DNA from: Nonomuraea helvata
GTDB lineage: Bacteria > Actinomycetota > Actinomycetes > Streptosporangiales > Streptosporangiaceae
Assembly: GCF_039535785.1 (NCBI RefSeq)
Contig: NZ_BAAAXV010000009.1
Coordinates: 1,736,001 to 1,800,000, forward strand
Direction: 5' to 3'
DNA length: 64,000 bases
Shown here: piece by piece, positions 28,935 to 37,554 of the stretch
Position numbering within the stretch: position 1 is the first letter of the stretch
Layout of the letters: each line of letters starts with the position of its first letter
The notes under the pieces: generated by a model
The model's database searches: none
The model's input: the letters and a program-made list of their open reading frames with translations, nothing else
What the model was told of the DNA's origin: nothing
Made by a program: the position numbers and the translations under genes

Positions 28935-29321
28935 GCGACAGCGCCGCGATGCGATGCCACCTGGCGCGGTGGGGTGGTGGGGCAATGCCATGTGGCGCGG
29001 TGGCCAGTGACACTGCGGTCCGCAACACCACGTGCCCCTGAGCCGAAGGAGTGGGCTCGTGAGACGGCAGGGCGGGCTCGTGACACGGCGGGGCGGCGAG
29101 GTGGCCGCCCGGCTGGGTGGCGGAGGAGTGAGGGCTTCCCCGGCGGATGTGTCCGGAGGTAGTCGCCCGTTGGGTCAGCTTGGTCGGTCTGGTTGGTGGG
29201 TTTGTGGCCGTGTCGGTGTAAATACCGCGGGTCCGTGTGTGGCGAGGGGGCACCGCGCAGGGCGCGCAACGGTAACCTCTCCTGGAGTGACCGGAATCGA
29301 CCGGGTGGATGAGGAGACGCA

Positions 29322-30284
29322 GTGAGTCAGCAGCGGCGGGGATTGGGCAAGGGGCTCGGGGCGCTCATCCCGACCGGTCCCATCGTTGACGGTTCGGGGA
29401 CGGCGCCGGCCTCGTCGAACGGTTCAACGGGGGAGACGGGTCCGAAGCCGATCGCCGGAGCGTACTTCAAGGAGGTCGCGCTCGACGCGATCGTCCCCAA
29501 CCCGCGCCAGCCGCGTGAGGTCTTTGACGATGAGCGTCTTGAGGAGTTGGCGGCCTCCATCCGGGAGGTCGGTCTCCTGCAGCCGATCGTGGTCCGGCCC
29601 GTCGGAGGCGGCCAGTACGAGTTGATCATGGGGGAGCGGCGCTGGCGAGCGTGTCAGCAGGTCGGGTTGGACGCAGTTCCGGCGATCGTCCGCAACACCC
29701 AGGACACCGATCTGCTCCGGGACGCGCTCATTGAGAACCTTCAGCGTGAGCAACTGAACGCTCTTGAAGAAGCCGCCGCCTATCAGCAACTCCTCGATGA
29801 CTTCCAGGCGACGCACGAGCAGCTGGCCCAGAAGGTCGGCCGCTCCCGCTCTCACATCACCAACACCCTCCGCCTTCTGAATCTCCCTCCCGAAGTCCAG
29901 CGCACGGTGGCCGCCGGCGTCATCAGCGCGGGTCACGCCCGGGCGCTCCTCGGCCTCAGCAGCCCAGAAGAGCAGATACAGCTGGCCAAGCGCATCGTGG
30001 CGGAGCTCCTCTCGGTGCGTGCGGTGGAGGAGATCGTCGCGATGGGGAGCGCCAAGGCGGCCGGGAAGCCCGCTCGCGAACGCCAGGTGGCCAAGCCTAC
30101 GGCCCCCGGCCTGACGCACCTCGCCGACCGCCTCTCGGACCACTTCGAGACCAAGGTGAAGGTGGACCTGGGGCGGCGCAAGGGCCGCATCGTTGTCGAG
30201 TTCGCCACCATCGACGACCTTGAGCGCATCATCGGCACCATGGCACCGGAGGCCGTCCGCGCGATGCGAGAAGCCGAAGACTGA
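29322..30284 (+). CDS. parB: chromosome partitioning protein ParB
   Basis: This 320-residue CTP-dependent DNA clamp starts at the GTG at 29322 (SQQRRGLGKGLGALIP), with GAGGAG ahead. The N-terminal domain has NPRQPREVFDDERLEELAASI (box I), GERRWRA, the Arg-rich CTP-binding motif, and ENLQREQLNALEEA. The helix-turn-helix is THEQLAQKVGRSRSHITNTLRLL. The C-terminal dimerisation domain ends the protein. It loads at parS, of which four copies follow within 190 bp. Confidence 0.97.
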   Translation: MSQQRRGLGKGLGALIPTGPIVDGSGTAPASSNGSTGETGPKPIAGAYFKEVALDAIVPNPRQPREVFDDERLEELAASIREVGLLQPIVVRPVGGGQYELIMGERRWRACQQVGLDAVPAIVRNTQDTDLLRDALIENLQREQLNALEEAAAYQQLLDDFQATHEQLAQKVGRSRSHITNTLRLLNLPPEVQRTVAAGVISAGHARALLGLSSPEEQIQLAKRIVAELLSVRAVEEIVAMGSAKAAGKPARERQVAKPTAPGLTHLADRLSDHFETKVKVDLGRRKGRIVVEFATIDDLERIIGTMAPEAVRAMREAED

Positions 30285-30301
30285 CCGTCCTTTGGTTCCG
30301 T

Positions 30302-30315
30302 GTTTCACGTGAAAC
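30302..30315. other. parS site 1 downstream of parB
   Basis: Perfect GTTTCACGTGAAAC, 17 bp after the parB stop. Confidence 0.95.
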
Positions 30316-30342
30316 CAGTGCCGCTGCAGACTCGGCACCTAT

Positions 30343-30356
30343 GTTTCACGTGAAAC
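30343..30356. other. parS site 2 downstream of parB
   Basis: Perfect GTTTCACGTGAAAC, 41 bp from site 1. Confidence 0.95.
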
Positions 30357-30422
30357 GTGCCGCCCGCCCTCTCTCCCCGCGCTTCCGCCGTCGATAGCGC
30401 GAGGCATCCGTTCTCGGCCCCT

Positions 30423-30436
30423 GTTTCACGTGAAAC
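30423..30436. other. parS site 3 downstream of parB
   Basis: Perfect GTTTCACGTGAAAC, 80 bp from site 2. The flanks extend the palindrome by two bases on each side. Confidence 0.95.
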
Positions 30437-30458
30437 AGGGAGCCGTGCGAGGGCGCGT

Positions 30459-30472
30459 GTTTCACGTGAAAC
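30459..30472. other. parS site 4 downstream of parB
   Basis: Perfect GTTTCACGTGAAAC, 36 bp from site 3 and 24 bp from the end of the converging threonine aldolase gene. Confidence 0.95.
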
Positions 30473-30495
30473 AGCGGCCGGTGTGGTCGCGGTGT

Positions 30496-31542
30496 CTATG
30501 TGAGGGCGGCCTTGCGGATGTCGCTCAGGAAGTCGTCAACGTGCTCCGGGGTCGTGTCGAAAGCGGTCATCCATCGGACGATGCCGGCGGGCTCGTCCCA
30601 GTAGTGGAAGAGGTAGCGGCCCCTGAGGCTCTCCGCGAGGGCGGGCGGAAGGGTGGCGAAGACGGCGTTGGATTGGACTGGGTAGGTCAGGGAGACGCCA
30701 GGCAGATCAGCTATGCCGTCCGCGAGCCGGGCGGCCATCTTGTTGGCATGCGACGCGTTCTCGCGCCAGAGCCCGTCCGTCAACAGCGCCGACAGCTGGG
30801 CCGAGATGAAACGCATCTTCGAGGCGAGCTGGAGCGACTGGCGGCGGAGGTACGGGATGCCAGGAGCCAGCGAGGAGTCGAGGACGACCACCGCCTCCGC
30901 GGCAAGGGCGCCGTTCTTGGTGGCACCGAAGCTGAACACGTCAACGCCGACGTCCGCAGTGATGGACTTCAGGTCGCAGTCGAGGTAGGCGGCGGCGTTG
31001 GCGAGCCTGGCGCCGTCCACATGGAGGCGCAGGCCTGCCTCATGTGCGGTCTCCGCGAGAGTGGCGATTTCGTCGGGGGAGTAGCAGGTGCCGAGCTCCG
31101 TGACTTGAGAGATGGAGACGACCGAGGGCTGGGGGATGTGCGGATTGCCGATCACGTCCAGCTGTGACTTGATGTCGTCCGGGCGGAGCTTGCCGTGCTC
31201 GGTGGGGATCGTCACCAGCTTGACGCCGAGCAGGCGCTCTGCCGCTCCCGTTTCATGGGTGGCGATGTGGGCGCTGTCGGCGCAGAGAATCGAGCTGTAG
31301 CGGCCGAGCGTCAAGGACAGCCCGACCATGTTGGCGCCCGCCCCGTTGAGCACCGCGAACCCCTCGGCGCCCGGGCCGAACGCCTCCTTGATCTTGTCCT
31401 CGAACACCGCCGTCCACCGGTCGTCACCGTAGGCGGGCGCGTCTCCGCGGTTGGCGGCGGCTATGGCGTCCAGGACGGCCGGGTGCACGCCTGCGTGGTT
31501 GTCGCTGGCGAAGCTCTTCGGGTACATCGAATCGATCAGCAC
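30496..31542 (-). CDS. threonine aldolase-family PLP enzyme
   Basis: This 348-residue fold-type I PLP enzyme of the beta-eliminating lyase/threonine aldolase family likely cleaves L-threonine or L-allo-threonine to glycine and acetaldehyde. The N-terminus FASDNHAGVHP is typical, HVDGARLANA contains the conserved Asp-Ala-Arg that orients PLP, and the PLP lysine is in FSFGATKNGAL. It is transcribed towards parB, and the parS cluster lies between the two stops. Substrate preference cannot be set from sequence. Confidence 0.88.
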   Translation of the reverse strand: MLIDSMYPKSFASDNHAGVHPAVLDAIAAANRGDAPAYGDDRWTAVFEDKIKEAFGPGAEGFAVLNGAGANMVGLSLTLGRYSSILCADSAHIATHETGAAERLLGVKLVTIPTEHGKLRPDDIKSQLDVIGNPHIPQPSVVSISQVTELGTCYSPDEIATLAETAHEAGLRLHVDGARLANAAAYLDCDLKSITADVGVDVFSFGATKNGALAAEAVVVLDSSLAPGIPYLRRQSLQLASKMRFISAQLSALLTDGLWRENASHANKMAARLADGIADLPGVSLTYPVQSNAVFATLPPALAESLRGRYLFHYWDEPAGIVRWMTAFDTTPEHVDDFLSDIRKAALT

Positions 31543-31694
31543 ACGGTAAGGCTACTTACTCGCTCTCGACAGACGTCCGGCCCCGTCGTCCGTCCGGCCT
31601 GCGGGCGCGAGGGGGCAAGGGGTGGGCGTGCCACGCGCTACCGCGCCCTGTGCCGTCGTATCGGGCGGTGCAGCACCAGAGAGTCCGACGACAG

Positions 31695-31739
31695 AGTGCC
31701 CCCTCTGCTGAGGGAAGGGGGATGGCGCGCAGGGGCACT
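31695..31739 (-). terminator. possible hairpin in the gap after the ligase gene
   Basis: AGTGCCCC (31695-31702) and GGGGCACT (31732-31739) form perfect 8-bp arms. The 396-bp gap 31543-31938 has GC-rich open frames with no recognisable protein; the hairpin could end the ligase transcript, although it lies 200 bp beyond the stop and has no T-run. Confidence 0.3.
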
Positions 31740-31938
31740 GCTTGCCCGAGCCGCGTCGGCCGGCTGCGTGGAGCGGTCTTCGGCCAGGCACTGTGGCGTC
31801 GGACCGGCTGCGTGGTGCCGCATCGGGTCGCTCACTGGAAGCAGGCGGCAGAAGCGCCAAAGTGCCCGCTGCGGCGAGGTCGTGCTGGCGGACCGGCGCC
31901 ATCGGCCGGGGCGCACCGCGCCGCGCTGTGAGAGAGGG

Positions 31939-32895
31939 TCAGGCGTGGGAGCGGGAGGCCGCGTTCTGGAGGAGGGTGCGGCAGAGGTCGCCGAGGTCCT
32001 GGCCCGCGGCTTCGGCGGCCATCGGCAGGAGCGACGTCTCCGTCATCCCCGGTGCCACGTTGACCTCCAGGAAATGCGGGATGTCGGACGCGTCGACGAT
32101 CAGATCCGTACGGGAGACGTCACGGAGACCGAGCGCCGTGTGGGCGGTCACCGCCGTCTCCGCACAGGCCGCGGCCGCCTGGGCCGAAAGGCGAGCAGGA
32201 GCGAAGAACTCCGTGTGCCCGGCCGTGTAGCGGGCCGCGTAGTCGTAGACGCCCTCGTCCGGGACGATCTCCACGGCCGGCAGGGCCACCGGGCCGTTGC
32301 CCAGGTCCACGACGGAGACCGCGACCTCGACGCCCTCCACGTAGCGCTCGATCAGCGCCGTGTCGCCGTATGCGAAGCAGCCGACCATCGCGGCGGGCAG
32401 CTCCTCCGCCGTGCGGACGATGGAGGCGCCCAGCGCCGACCCGCCCCGGGCGGGCTTGACGAACAGGGGGAGGCCGAGGCGCTCCACGATGCGGCCCAGC
32501 ACCACCGTGGCGCCGAGGTCGTGGAACGTCTCCTTCGGCAGCGTGACCGACTCGGGCGTCCGCAGGCCGACGGAGCGCACGACGGCCTTGGCGGTGGGCT
32601 TGTCGAACGCGACCCGGCACGCGTCCGGGTCGGCGCCCACGTACGGGACGTTGAGCAGCTCCAGGACGGAACGGATCGCGCCGTCCTCGCCCGCGCCACC
32701 GTGCAGCGTCACGAACACGGCGTCCGGCGGGTCCGCGAGGATCGACGGCACGAGGGAAGCGTCGGTGTCGCGGGTCTCCACATCGACGCCCGCCGCACGC
32801 AGCACCTCGCTGACTCGGCGACCGGAGCGAAGCGACACCTCTCGCTCGTAGGAGAGACCTCCGGCCAGCACGAGCACGTGGCCCAGATCGCTCAT
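31939..32895 (-). CDS. D-alanine-D-alanine ligase-like ATP-grasp protein
   Basis: This 318-residue ATP-grasp protein starts at the ATG at 32895, chosen for GGAGGAGAAG just ahead of it and because MSDLGHVLVLAGGLSYEREVSLRSG is the family N-terminus. Further motifs are VFVTLHGGAGEDGAIRSVLE, LPLFVKPARGGSALGAS and FLEVNVAPGMTETSLLP, the metal and substrate loop. It probably joins two D-alanines for peptidoglycan or a related dipeptide. It is shorter than classic Ddl (about 350-370), and a second ddl may exist elsewhere, so the exact substrate is uncertain. Confidence 0.87.
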   Translation of the reverse strand: MSDLGHVLVLAGGLSYEREVSLRSGRRVSEVLRAAGVDVETRDTDASLVPSILADPPDAVFVTLHGGAGEDGAIRSVLELLNVPYVGADPDACRVAFDKPTAKAVVRSVGLRTPESVTLPKETFHDLGATVVLGRIVERLGLPLFVKPARGGSALGASIVRTAEELPAAMVGCFAYGDTALIERYVEGVEVAVSVVDLGNGPVALPAVEIVPDEGVYDYAARYTAGHTEFFAPARLSAQAAAACAETAVTAHTALGLRDVSRTDLIVDASDIPHFLEVNVAPGMTETSLLPMAAEAAGQDLGDLCRTLLQNAASRSHA

Positions 32896-33005
32896 CACTT
32901 CTCCTCCGCTGATCGCACGCGCCGCTGTCCAACCGTACCGCCATGGCGTCGTCGCCAGGCACGGTGCCGAGGCCATGGCGCGTCCGCCCAGCGGCATGCG
33001 GAGAG

Positions 33006-33029
33006 GGGCGGGGCCGGCAGGCCCCGCCC
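33006..33029 (-). terminator. hairpin after the aminotransferase gene
   Basis: GGGCGGGGCC (33006-33015) and GGCCCCGCCC (33020-33029) are perfect 10-bp arms with a four-base loop, 11 bp beyond the aminotransferase stop on the minus strand. Confidence 0.6.
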
Positions 33030-33040
33030 GAGAAGCGGCG

Positions 33041-34366
33041 CTAGGCCAGATCGGGGCCGGGAGTGTCGACGCCCAGGTGGTCGCGGACCGAGCCGGTGCC
33101 GAACGTGTCGCGCAGCTGCATCTCCTGCTCGATCACGCCGGCCAGCCGCCGCACCCCTTCCCGGATCCGGTCAGGCTCGGGGTAGCAGTACGAGAGCCGC
33201 ATGTGCCGGGCGCCGCTCCCGTCCGAGTAGAACCCGGTCCCGGGGACGAACGCCACCCGCTCGGCCACCGCCCGCGGCAGGATGGCCTTCGAGTCGAGCC
33301 CTTCAGGCAGGCTCGCCCAGACGAAGAAGCCCCCGGCGGGACGGGTCCACGTCACCTCGGGGGGCATCAGGGAGTCGAGCGCGTCCAGCAGCGCGTCGCG
33401 GCGCTCGCGGTAGAGCTCCCTGAACGTCTTGATCTGCTCCTGCCACGGCTGCGTGGCGAGGTACTGGCCCACGGCGAGCTGGGTGAAGGAGGAGTGCGAG
33501 AGCACGGCCGACTCCATGGCCAGCACGAGCTTGTCGCGGATGGCGTGCGGGGCCAGCGCCCAGCCGACGCGGAAGCCGGGGGCGAGCGTCTTGGAGAACG
33601 ACCCCAGGTAGACCACGCCGTCCGGATTGTCGGCCCGCAGGGCCCGCATGGGCTCCCCGTCGAACCCGAGCAGCCCGTACGGGTTGTCCTCGATGATCAG
33701 GACCCCGGCCCGCTGGCAGATGTCGAGCACCTGCTGCCGGCGGGCGATGTTCAGGGTGACGCCGCCGGGGTTGTGGAAGGTCGGGATCGTGTAGAGGAAC
33801 TTGATGGGCGCCCCGGCCGTCTCCAGCGCGTAGATGGTCTGAGCCAGCGACTCGGGCACGATGCCCTGATCGTCCATAGCGATATGAACGACTTTTGCCT
33901 GATAGGCGGCGAACGTGCCCAGCGCGCCCACGTACGAGGGACCCTCGGCGAGCACCACGTCGCCCGGGTCGATGAAGATGCGGGTGATCAGGTCGAGCGC
34001 CTGCTGCGACCCGACGGTGACGACCACGTCGTTCGCCCCGGCGTGGATCCCCTCCAGCCGCATGACCTCGCAGATCTGCTCACGCAGGTGCGGGTCTCCC
34101 TGGCCGGAACCGTACTGCAGCGCGACGGGGCCGCGTCTGGTGACGAGGTCGGAGACCAGCTCGCCGACCATGTCGAGGGGAAGAGCCGTGACGTACGGCA
34201 TGCCGCCCGCGAGCGAGACCACCTCGGGCCTCGACGCGACGGCGAAAAGAGCTCGGATCTCGGAGGCGACCATCCCGGTAGCTCGCGCGGCGTACCGATC
34301 GACGTATGCGTCGATGCGCGACCCTTGAGTCGCGGGTGTCTGACCGTGATCCAGCTCTCCTGTCAC
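33041..34366 (-). CDS. PLP-dependent aminotransferase, LysN/MocR-like class
   Basis: This 441-residue fold-type I aminotransferase starts at the GTG at 34366, chosen because AGGAGGTG is four bases upstream. Motifs are VSLAGGMPYVTALP, LQYGSGQGDPHLREQI, PTFHNPGGVTL, IIEDNPYGLLGFDG and YLGSFSKTLAPGFRVGW with the PLP lysine. It resembles 2-aminoadipate/aromatic aminotransferases and lacks the GntR DNA-binding domain of MocR regulators. Orthologues sit near parB in many actinomycetes. The substrate is unknown. Confidence 0.88.
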   Translation of the reverse strand: MTGELDHGQTPATQGSRIDAYVDRYAARATGMVASEIRALFAVASRPEVVSLAGGMPYVTALPLDMVGELVSDLVTRRGPVALQYGSGQGDPHLREQICEVMRLEGIHAGANDVVVTVGSQQALDLITRIFIDPGDVVLAEGPSYVGALGTFAAYQAKVVHIAMDDQGIVPESLAQTIYALETAGAPIKFLYTIPTFHNPGGVTLNIARRQQVLDICQRAGVLIIEDNPYGLLGFDGEPMRALRADNPDGVVYLGSFSKTLAPGFRVGWALAPHAIRDKLVLAMESAVLSHSSFTQLAVGQYLATQPWQEQIKTFRELYRERRDALLDALDSLMPPEVTWTRPAGGFFVWASLPEGLDSKAILPRAVAERVAFVPGTGFYSDGSGARHMRLSYCYPEPDRIREGVRRLAGVIEQEMQLRDTFGTGSVRDHLGVDTPGPDLA

Positions 34367-34542
34367 GGCCCACCTCCTAGGTGTCATATCGGACTGAAAT
34401 ACCAGATTACGCTAACCGGACATGTCGCCCGTGACGGGCTCGACCGTCGTGGTGTCCGCTGGCGGCATCTCCACTGGGCTACGATGCCACCTGTGGACGC
34501 GGTTTTCGCGCGTTTTTCCGGGTCAACGACAGGGGGCCGTAG

Positions 34543-35160
34543 TTGTCGCGCCGGCTGGTCAACATAACCCTGGACAATCTCGAAGATCTGCCTCGGCGCT
34601 GCCGACGGTGCGTGTTCTGGGAGCTCGATCCGGTGAGCGGGGAGCGGGCAGTGGAGTCAGGAGATCCCACGCTGGAGAAGGAGGCCTGGATCTCCGGCAC
34701 ACTCCTCGAATGGGGCAGCTGCGGGAAAATCGTGTACGTCGACGGGGTCCCCGCGGGGTTCGTGCTCTACAGCCCGCCGCTCTACAGCCCTCGTTCCGTG
34801 GCCTTCCCCACCTCGCCGGTCAGCGCGGATGCGGTGCTGCTCATGACGGCGCACATCATTCCGGAGTTCTCGGGTGGCGGGCTGGGGCGAATGCTCATCC
34901 AGGGGGTGGCCAAAGACTTGACCAGGCGCGGGGTGAAAGCCATTGAAGCTTTTGGCGACCTCAAGTGGGAAGAGCCTAGTTGCCTAGTTCCGGCGGAATA
35001 CTTCCTTTCTGTTGGTTTTAAGACGGTTCGTCCTCATTTGCGATTCCCTCGGCTCCGGCTTGAGCTCAAGACCGCCGTCTCGTGGCGTGAGGACGTCGAG
35101 GTGGCCTTGGAGCGGCTCCTGGGCTCCATGAGTCCGGAACGCGCCCTACGTCCCGTCTGA
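34543..35160 (+). CDS. GNAT-family N-acetyltransferase
   Basis: This 205-residue protein starts at a TTG at 34543 with AGGGGGCC upstream. The acetyl-CoA-binding stretch LMTAHIIPEFSGGGLGRMLIQGVAKDLTRRG follows the GNAT pattern (R/Q-x-x-G-x-G/A). An N-terminal segment with RRCRRCVFWEL precedes the fold. It is divergent from the aminotransferase gene, and a hairpin shared with trxA follows. The substrate is unknown; the same gene pair is seen near parB in related actinomycetes. Confidence 0.8.
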   Translation: MSRRLVNITLDNLEDLPRRCRRCVFWELDPVSGERAVESGDPTLEKEAWISGTLLEWGSCGKIVYVDGVPAGFVLYSPPLYSPRSVAFPTSPVSADAVLLMTAHIIPEFSGGGLGRMLIQGVAKDLTRRGVKAIEAFGDLKWEEPSCLVPAEYFLSVGFKTVRPHLRFPRLRLELKTAVSWREDVEVALERLLGSMSPERALRPV

Positions 35161-35196
35161 CGACCACTCAGCGCCGTACGACAGACAACGCGAAAG

Positions 35197-35220
35197 CCCC
35201 CCGCCACAGAGAGCGGGGGG
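35197..35220. terminator. bidirectional hairpin between GNAT gene and trxA
   Basis: CCCCCCGC (35197-35204) pairs with GCGGGGGG (35213-35220) around an 8-base loop, between two converging genes. Confidence 0.75.
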
Positions 35221-35245
35221 CCGGGCGCGACCGCGGGAGAGCGGG

Positions 35246-35560
35246 TCAGATGATGCCGTCGAGCTCGCGCAGCAGCATGGCCTTCGGCTTGGCGCCGATG
35301 ATCTGCTTCACGACCTCTCCGTTCTTGTAGACGTTCATCGTCGGGATCTGGAGCACACCGTACTGGCGCGGAACCTCCGGGTTCTCGTCGATGTTGAGCT
35401 TGACGATCTCCAGCTTGTCGCCGTGCTCGTTGGCGATCTCCTGGAGGATGGGCGCGACCTGACGGCACGGGCCGCACCACTCGGCCCAGAAATCGACCAG
35501 CACGGGCTTGTCGCTCTTGAGTACGTCAGCTGCGAAAGAGGCGTCGGTGACAGCCTTCAC
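35246..35560 (-). CDS. trxA: thioredoxin
   Basis: This 104-residue thioredoxin has the active site WCGPC at residues 28-32 and the cis-proline loop in QIPTMNVYKNG. It reduces protein disulfides and is itself reduced by the TrxB encoded 14 bp upstream. Together with sigM and its anti-sigma factor this is the same order as Rv3911-Rv3914 of M. tuberculosis (trxC there). Confidence 0.97.
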   Translation of the reverse strand: MKAVTDASFAADVLKSDKPVLVDFWAEWCGPCRQVAPILQEIANEHGDKLEIVKLNIDENPEVPRQYGVLQIPTMNVYKNGEVVKQIIGAKPKAMLLRELDGII

Positions 35561-35574
35561 GGTGCGCTCCTTAC

Positions 35575-36507
35575 TTACTTCTCGGTGTGGGCCAGCCAGC
35601 GCTCGGAGTCGAGCGAGGCCGCGCAGCCGGTGCCGGCGGCGGTGATGGCCTGGCGGTAGGTGTGGTCGACGACGTCCCCCGCGGCGAACACGCCGTCGAT
35701 GTTGGTCGCCGTGGACGGCGAGGCCACCTTGACGTAGCCGTCCTCATCGAGATCGATCTGCCCCTTGACCAGCTCGGTACGCGGATCGTGCCCGATGGCC
35801 AGGAACAACGCGTCAGTGGCCAGCTCGCATTCCTCGCCGGTCTTGACGTTGCGCAGCTTCACGGCCTCGACGTGGGTGTCGCCGAGCACGTCCACGACCT
35901 CGGAGTCCCAGACGAAGCGGATCTTGTCGTTCGCGAACGCCCGCTCCTGCATGATCTTGCTGGCCCGCAGCTCGTCGCGGCGGTGCACCACCGTCACCAT
36001 GCGGCCGAACCTGGTCAGGAACGTGGCCTCCTCCATCGCCGTGTCGCCGCCGCCGACGACCACGATGTCCTTGTTGCGGAAGAAGAAGCCGTCACAGGTC
36101 GCACACCAGGACACGCCGTGCCCCGACAGGCGCTTCTCGTTCTCCAGGCCGAGCTCCCGGTAGCCGGAACCCATCGCCAGGATGACGGACTTGGCGTAGT
36201 AAGTGTCGGTGTGGGTCTTGACGACCTTGGGGTTGGCCTCCAGGTCAACCTCGACCACGTCGTCGGCCACCAACTCGGCACCGAACCGCTCGGCCTGCTT
36301 GCGCAGGTTGTCCATGAGATCGGGGCCCATGATGCCGTCGGGGAACCCGGGGAAGTTCTCCACGTCGGTGGTGTTCATGAGAGCGCCGCCGGCTGTGACG
36401 GAGCCCTCGAAGACCAGCGGCTTGAGCTCGGCGCGCGCGGAATAGACGGCCGCGGTGTAGCCAGCTGGGCCGGATCCAATGATGATCACGTTACGAACGT
36501 CGCTCAA
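35575..36507 (-). CDS. trxB: thioredoxin-disulfide reductase
   Basis: This 310-residue FAD/NADPH flavoprotein has the FAD motif GSGPAG at residues 11-16, the redox pair CATC at 135-138, NADPH-binding VVGGGDTAMEEATFL, and the C-terminal FAD segment GVFAAGDVVDHTYRQAITAAG. It passes electrons from NADPH to thioredoxin. A strong hairpin at 36604-36629 separates it from the anti-sigma gene, so it may have its own promoter in 36508-36603. Confidence 0.97.
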   Translation of the reverse strand: MSDVRNVIIIGSGPAGYTAAVYSARAELKPLVFEGSVTAGGALMNTTDVENFPGFPDGIMGPDLMDNLRKQAERFGAELVADDVVEVDLEANPKVVKTHTDTYYAKSVILAMGSGYRELGLENEKRLSGHGVSWCATCDGFFFRNKDIVVVGGGDTAMEEATFLTRFGRMVTVVHRRDELRASKIMQERAFANDKIRFVWDSEVVDVLGDTHVEAVKLRNVKTGEECELATDALFLAIGHDPRTELVKGQIDLDEDGYVKVASPSTATNIDGVFAAGDVVDHTYRQAITAAGTGCAASLDSERWLAHTEK

Positions 36508-36603
36508 CGCTCCACGCCTTCCTCGTCTGCTGTTGCACCCGCCTCAACAGATCCTAGGCCGCCGTGATTCCCTGCCCTGCACACGCCGGTCCCCTACACA
36601 GCG

Positions 36604-36629
36604 AAAGAGCCCGCCGAGGCGGGCTCTTT
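36604..36629 (-). terminator. strong hairpin after the anti-sigma gene
   Basis: AAAGAGCCCGCC and GGCGGGCTCTTT are perfect 12-bp arms with a two-base centre, 13 bp past the anti-sigma stop; the arm itself supplies the A- and T-tracts of an intrinsic terminator. Confidence 0.85.
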
Positions 36630-36642
36630 ACGCGTGTTCTGC

Positions 36643-37554
36643 CTACCAGTGGCCCAGAGCGGGCTTTCGGAGGTTCTTACAGTTGAACGGGTCCACGATG
36701 TCGATGCGCAGCTTCTGCGTGGCCTTGTCCTTCCAGGAAGCCACGATGAGGGCCTCCTGTCCGTTGTACTGGCCCTGGTCCACCGCGTACGTCGGCAGCT
36801 TCGACCGGCTCGCCACCCGGCTCACGCACTTGTCGACCTTGCCGGCGTCGTCGGAGCCGTCGAGCACCATGCGCTGGAAGCCGAACATGCCTTCGAGCGG
36901 CTGGCGCAGGTCCTGGTCGCTGTAGTTGTGGCCGCTGTCGGTCAGCCCGTACGACGTGGCCCGCTGGTGGGACGGAGTCGCGGACGTGGTGGGGGGCGCG
37001 GGCTGCGCCTGGACACCACCGTTGCGAGCTCCCGTGCCACCGCCGGCGCTTACCAGCAGGCTGGTCGAGGTCACGACCGCGCCCACCACCGCGGCGGCCG
37101 CCGCGGCAGCGATCGCGGGCATCGCCCATCGGCGCCGCCGCGAGGCCCGGCGCTTGGCCGGGACGATCGTGCCGTCGTCGGAGACCACTCCGAGGCGTAC
37201 CGGCTCTGGGGCTGGCTGGGGGGCCTCTTCAGCGGCGACCTCGACTGGTCGCTCCCACGGGGAGTCCCGCATGAGCTCATCCCAGTCGGGTGGTTCCACG
37301 AGGCCGACACCTCCCCGCCGGGACTCCGCCTCGGCGGCCAAGGCCTTGTCGATGCGCAGTGCGACACCCATCGGCATAGCCGGTGTGGGGGTCGCCGCGA
37401 GCACCTCGCGAACCGCCGCCAGGTCTGCCAGAAGCTCCCCACAGGGGTCGCAGACCGCGAGATGCCCGCGGACCTGGCGCGCCGTGTCGACGTCTAGGAG
37501 ACCCTCGGCCAACTCGGCCAGGATTTCCAGATCGTAGTGCGTATCACCCGTCAC
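36643..37554 (-). CDS. membrane anti-sigma factor partner of SigM
   Basis: This 303-residue protein starts at the GTG at 37554 with GAAGGGAG upstream and overlaps sigM by 11 bp. The cytoplasmic N-terminus carries a zinc-type anti-sigma domain with HLAVCDPC (HxxxCxxC, about residues 32-39). A basic RRASRRRRW stretch precedes one membrane segment (MPAIAAAAAAAVVGAVVTSTS), and a secreted C-terminal domain with two cysteines follows. It should hold SigM inactive until a redox or envelope signal. It is the positional equivalent of Rv3912. Confidence 0.85.
   Translation of the reverse strand: MTGDTHYDLEILAELAEGLLDVDTARQVRGHLAVCDPCGELLADLAAVREVLAATPTPAMPMGVALRIDKALAAEAESRRGGVGLVEPPDWDELMRDSPWERPVEVAAEEAPQPAPEPVRLGVVSDDGTIVPAKRRASRRRRWAMPAIAAAAAAAVVGAVVTSTSLLVSAGGGTGARNGGVQAQPAPPTTSATPSHQRATSYGLTDSGHNYSDQDLRQPLEGMFGFQRMVLDGSDDAGKVDKCVSRVASRSKLPTYAVDQGQYNGQEALIVASWKDKATQKLRIDIVDPFNCKNLRKPALGHW

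Larger units (their letters stand above)
28254..29321. other. gene-poor spacer between parA and parB
   Basis: These 1068 bp separate two genes that are normally adjacent. Open frames on both strands are low-complexity and have no recognisable domain. The section 28254-28458 shows nothing. Then come a 25-bp minisatellite (28459-28760), a 16-bp tandem repeat (28871-28934) and a G/C-rich stretch up to the parB ribosome site. Neither repeat period is a multiple of three, which argues against coding. Confidence 0.7.

Noticed and set aside
28604..29269. Long minus-strand open frame across the parA-parB gap
   Set aside because: It is low-complexity (repeated Gly-Pro-Ala-His-Arg), follows the tandem repeats out of codon register, and shows no domain or ribosome site.
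31552..31902. Minus-strand frame in the gap between threonine aldolase and the ligase gene
   Set aside because: Arg/Pro/Ala-rich composition, no ribosome site, overlapping open frames on the other strand and no recognisable family.
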